From contig OX337228.1 in assembly GCA_946965045.2 (NCBI GenBank), forward strand, positions 5,456,001 to 5,520,000: a DNA stretch of 64,000 nucleotides, read 5' to 3'. The notes beneath the pieces are model-generated. The model was not told where the DNA came from, did no database searches, and was given only the letters and a program-made list of their open reading frames with translations. The stretch is from Epithemia pelagica (lineage: Eukaryota; Bacillariophyta; Bacillariophyceae; Surirellales; Surirellaceae). A program made the position numbers and the translations under genes. Position 1 is the first letter of the stretch. Each line of letters starts with the position of its first letter. This document shows positions 62,301 to 64,000 of this stretch, in pieces.

Positions 62301-62740
62301 TGGGTGGACGGTGGGGTGGCATGGTGGTGTTCGTGGCGAGTAGTTGTGGTTGGCTGTCCTTCGAAGGAGTTGGCGGTGTCGGTGTCGATGACGACGTGTT
62401 TGTGGGGTTGTTGGTGTCGATTCTGCTGGGTGGCGCTTGGTCGGCCATCCGTGTGCTTCCCTTTTGGCGTGGAGGCGGTGTGGGGTGGCTGGTTGGTGGC
62501 CATGGCGTGGCGGTGTTGTCCTTGTTGCGGAGGTGTGCCTTTTCTGTTTTTGGTTTTGTTTCGTCGATTTGGGAGTATGTCCATGGTGAAGGTGAGGTTC
62601 GCCTGGCTGCGAGCGGGGCGACGGTGTACCAGCGGGGGTGCTGTCACCGAGGCGGGCGAGGTGAATCGTGTCATGGCCGTTGGCAGTTGTTTGCAGGAAA
62701 GTGCCGGTGCGTGCCAAGGCGGGTCCGCGTCCGCCGCCAT
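59360..62740 (-). CDS. Retrotransposon ORF1 protein
   Basis: 1126-residue frame from an ATG, ending at the TGA that overlaps the ORF2 start. The first 480 residues are disordered and extremely rich in Asn, Thr, His, Gln and Pro. A folded middle region (about 490-870) has alternating strands and helices, e.g. IHLTLVVRHK, FHLTLRPAPINDAF, IDIYAPACNNRTCETHGIIV, GTVPVTYISASSKRMFETIL and RIRLFPLNDLADDEEW. The tail is acidic. No gag-type CCHC knuckle or standard RRM is obvious. ORF1 proteins of non-LTR elements coat the element RNA, and that role is inferred from position. At twice or more the usual ORF1 length it is oversized. Confidence 0.8.
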   Translation of the reverse strand: MAADADPPWHAPALSCKQLPTAMTRFTSPASVTAPPLVHRRPARSQANLTFTMDILPNRRNKTKNRKGTPPQQGQHRHAMATNQPPHTASTPKGKHTDGRPSATQQNRHQQPHKHVVIDTDTANSFEGQPTTTTRHEHHHATPPSTQTTGTQTDRNGNRHVVDWRRHHHSATEESKPRHHRHNHPVAKQNEAAQRSPLTVSEKFASPLSTRQNENFASNNQAPCKTATMQAHSKFAATNATKPPPSTKRTTAPRNHALLTRAKAATMLGNRGDPEANQPKPSFNPPCSQSSDTSNPITPDHHNNNKNTDKKDKKENTPTETTKNNKNSPDTTLDDTNQTTTQDDTIQTSEPRLSSPPSLSGRRSSTLAATTATTRIFNHATENTQEAMLRYSHNTSTPPNREDNQVPYMEGRDGNQPTEPNDNDNRDSDNQDNATPKNDEQDNTQDRAENQDGTNDTMEATTETTINPYRATPKRPKTTDPPATIHLTLVVRHKANHQEESRLPRVTETTLKQHIHRVLQHHRCREEPMMLEVHRVEFLETKQPPRNSNNRNNNNNERGGRGYTSSFHLTLRPAPINDAFDTEVFQEQGIRFVTQMWHKHHRDDFRNDNHGLQQILRHGSQQSNPTVNPRYKDIDIYAPACNNRTCETHGIIVGIPASAIKHKRGYIDLTDAIHDQLLGFLPTHLQMSDDFHKHIGCRDGNFSGDFKSKQRGTVPVTYISASSKRMFETILRAYNELHKATANNDLRWRDNIIQLIPVPKTQQQRTTTLEALRELDQYFSASVRIRLFPLNDLADDEEWEQLTQMENYQAAFPEFCHHEQQPIAFVLYLLRTPDTLHLNTTTIRQYPGFPRNLLRQTMASVTAAAPPPRNNTSNDHQPIQANHTSRLLDLTRRIVKKAHPTTVDDDENNNTRETRARSTSPGAPPPRKRPNQDNHHSNQNDASNADDTEDDPYDDGTDWKKVAEATSSPAPRAPPSDTSNTSSNQYAPLQYDDNPEAEYEEDRDRYNDRPTDVDMEDMDVPDEWDNVSDPSDSSRPLFQQWNSQHTTEELRQIIDFVASNNEQQLPVLEQYLDGITSFSTDTDAQDVWEYAERLVQRPRPTSSPSPVAGPRTGHVVPHASKGQGAL

Positions 62741-62800
62741 CGTTGCTGGCGCCGTTATGTCACGGGAGTGTTAGGTGTACGACAGAGGAGGCCGGCCGTC

Positions 62801-63330
62801 CTTTATAGTTTTCTGTCTCTTGTTTCTCCTGTTACAGCTCGGAAACTCAACGGGACAGTGGAATAGAGACGGTTGGTCCAAGAAGACGTGAGGTGATGGG
62901 CGATGCCAACAAAAGGTATCTTCAGCGACCGACGGTGGCGCGAAAATCTGGGAAACGCTTCTGGGTCGCTCCAAATGTCACCTTCGAAATAGCTATGACA
63001 ATAATCATCTCTTCTAAGGATAAAAAATGAATAGGAGTAATGGAGGTCCCCATCTCGTATGTCATCTGTCATCTGTCGTTCCCTGTTGGCCCTACGAGAA
63101 AGACACGTCAATTTGCGTTCTTTATCGAATCACAAACTCTGCGAACGGATGGAAAATACGTCATAAGGCAGGCAGCAAGAGGTGTCCGCCTTCCGCCTAG
63201 ATGTACTTTTCTACAATGCTAGTGCCAAGATAGACGGTGCTTCGGTGTAGAATGGTAAAGGGTATCGAAATGAATGAAAGAAAGACGTACGAGTTCCAAT
63301 ATTTATCAACTTGACACCTAGATCCTAACT
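62801..63330. other. Intergenic region right of the retrotransposon
   Basis: Base composition returns to that of the flanking genes. This is probably the original upstream region of the mitochondrial RRM-like gene, now about 7.4 kb away, together with the 3' flank of the cysteinyl-tRNA synthetase gene. An open frame at 62803-63111 (-) has no recognisable product. Confidence 0.4.
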
Positions 63331-64000
63331 CTAGCCGCTTTGCGATTTCAGCCACTTATCGTACTTGCCCTGCTGTGTTTTGAACAACTTTTGAGCCTTC
63401 TTCTTTTGGTTTTTGTTGAGTTCTTCATCATTCGAATCGTGGGTTGGAACGCCTTCGTCGTCAAACTTGGTGTACATCGGAGTAGTTTCGTCTTCTAAGG
63501 TCAATTGTTTCATGTATTCGGACGGCGACAACTTGTTGAGAGCTTCTTTCTTTGCGGCCTCCGCATCCTTGGCCGCCTTTTCTTCCGCCTTTCGCTCCAT
63601 TTCGGCCTTACGCTGTTCCATTTCCCTTCGCAAATCATCTGGGTTTGCCAACTTCCAAACTGACCCATCGCTCTTATCTTCTAGACGAACTCCTAGTTGA
63701 GGCAGGGCTTCGTCACGGAAACTATCGCAAAGCTCCAAAACGCCTGATAAATCCTTGTTACGCGCCTTCTCTCGGACTGCACTGCGAAAAGACATTAGGG
63801 CATCCAGAACAGGAGCCAAATGATCTTCTCTCGAGGTGCCTCCAGACGCAGAATCGTCGTTCGATGAGAAACCAATAGAACCTAGGCCGTTCAATCCAAA
63901 CAAATCAAGGATTCGGGTAATGTAGGAGGCAACATTCCGAACCACAAGACCAATGGTCTCTCCGCTAGGCGACTCCATGTACACGTTTGTGGCCTTGACA
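63331..64000 (-). CDS. Cysteinyl-tRNA synthetase, C-terminal part (partial)
   Basis: The frame runs into the right window edge (upstream codons read VKATNVYMES) and ends at a stop at 63331; 222 codons are visible. The sequence includes the eukaryotic cytosolic CysRS helical domain (LMSFRSAVREKARNK, LCDSFRDEALPQLGVRLED), a Lys/Glu/Ala-rich helix, and the conserved end (SPSEYMKQLTLED, EGVPTHDSNDEELNKNQKKK, QGKYDKWLKS). The enzyme charges tRNA-Cys. The catalytic HIGH and KMSKS motifs lie outside the window. Confidence 0.88.
   Translation of the reverse strand, partial: VKATNVYMESPSGETIGLVVRNVASYITRILDLFGLNGLGSIGFSSNDDSASGGTSREDHLAPVLDALMSFRSAVREKARNKDLSGVLELCDSFRDEALPQLGVRLEDKSDGSVWKLANPDDLRREMEQRKAEMERKAEEKAAKDAEAAKKEALNKLSPSEYMKQLTLEDETTPMYTKFDDEGVPTHDSNDEELNKNQKKKAQKLFKTQQGKYDKWLKSQSG

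Larger units (their letters stand above)
55440..62800 (-). mobile_element. Two-ORF non-LTR retrotransposon with restriction-like endonuclease
   Basis: The element reads on the minus strand: ORF1 at 62740-59360, ORF2 at 59363-55482, and a short 3' region ending in an A-rich tail (plus-strand T-run at 55441-55457). Both ORFs are fully open, so the copy is recent. Its plus strand is markedly G/T-rich compared with flanking genes, which helps place the boundaries: left about 55440, right about 62760-62800. No long terminal repeats are seen. I could not find a convincing target-site duplication. Type: R2-like clade, by C2H2 fingers, reverse transcriptase and C-terminal endonuclease in that order. 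The right boundary is the less certain one. Confidence 0.85.

Noticed and set aside
55440-62800. LTR (copia or gypsy) retrotransposon
   Set aside because: No long terminal repeats, protease, integrase or RNase H were found. The reverse-transcriptase and nuclease motifs are of the non-LTR restriction-like type.
1-64000. CRISPR arrays, riboswitches, bacterial operons or attachment sites
   Set aside because: No regularly spaced repeats or prokaryotic gene organisation is present; introns and gene content are eukaryotic.

Overview
This is nuclear DNA of a photosynthetic stramenopile, most probably a diatom. The evidence is: short GT-AG introns (about 74-110 nt) in otherwise compact genes; Paf1-complex, TIM21, ATP10, p23 and TBC RabGAP genes; long disordered Ser/Asp/Glu-rich proteins; and one reductase gene whose first exon encodes a signal peptide ending in a Ser-Ala-Phe junction, the bipartite presequence used for secondary red-lineage plastids. 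No prokaryotic operon, CRISPR array, rRNA or complete tRNA is visible.

Layout. 1-269: N-terminus of a secreted Lys/Gly-rich protein running off the left edge (-). 270-1597: no gene, but a 180-bp foldback repeat. 1598-4588: coiled-coil protein (-). 5510-7697: three-exon LRR protein (-). 8990-9402: stranded fragment of a sacsin/DUF3684-like gene. 10296-11014: p23 co-chaperone (+). 11343-12335: TIM21 (-). 12418-16569: CTR9 (-), divergent from a TPR protein at 17268-19994 (+). 20193-21531: plastid glyoxylate/succinic-semialdehyde reductase type enzyme (+, four exons). 21690-22479: ankyrin protein (-). 22910-24205: Lys-rich coiled coil (-). 24811-26889: membrane histidine phosphatase (-), divergent from ATP10 at 27170-28207 (+). 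28392-30085: sedoheptulose-7-phosphate cyclase-like enzyme (-). 31067-34576: myo-inositol-phosphate synthase fused to a pfkB sugar kinase with an HMG-like insert (-). 36016-36987: bHLH factor (+). 37373-39681: bZIP factor (-). 40061-41614: phytase-like membrane protein (+). 41779-52392: uninterrupted 3537-codon TBC RabGAP (-). 53014-55395: mitochondrial RRM-like protein (-). About 55440-62800: intact two-ORF non-LTR retrotransposon (-). 63331-64000: C-terminus of cysteinyl-tRNA synthetase (-), running off the right edge.

The most interesting region is 28.4-34.6 kb. Two NAD-dependent sugar-phosphate cyclases lie in tandem on one strand: an EEVS/DDGS-like enzyme (sedoheptulose 7-phosphate to a C7 cyclitol) and MIPS (glucose 6-phosphate to inositol phosphate). 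The MIPS is fused in frame to a pfkB-family kinase. This looks like a cyclitol-making locus, with the caveat that function is inferred from families and context. The second notable object is the retrotransposon. It has both long ORFs open, an ATGA stop/start overlap between them, and an A-rich 3' tail 45 bp upstream of the start codon of a mitochondrial gene in the same orientation.

Multi-exon models were built by hand from GT-AG sites, reading-frame continuity and family alignment. Several long reading frames begin at GTG or TTG; for those I moved the start to the first supportable ATG.
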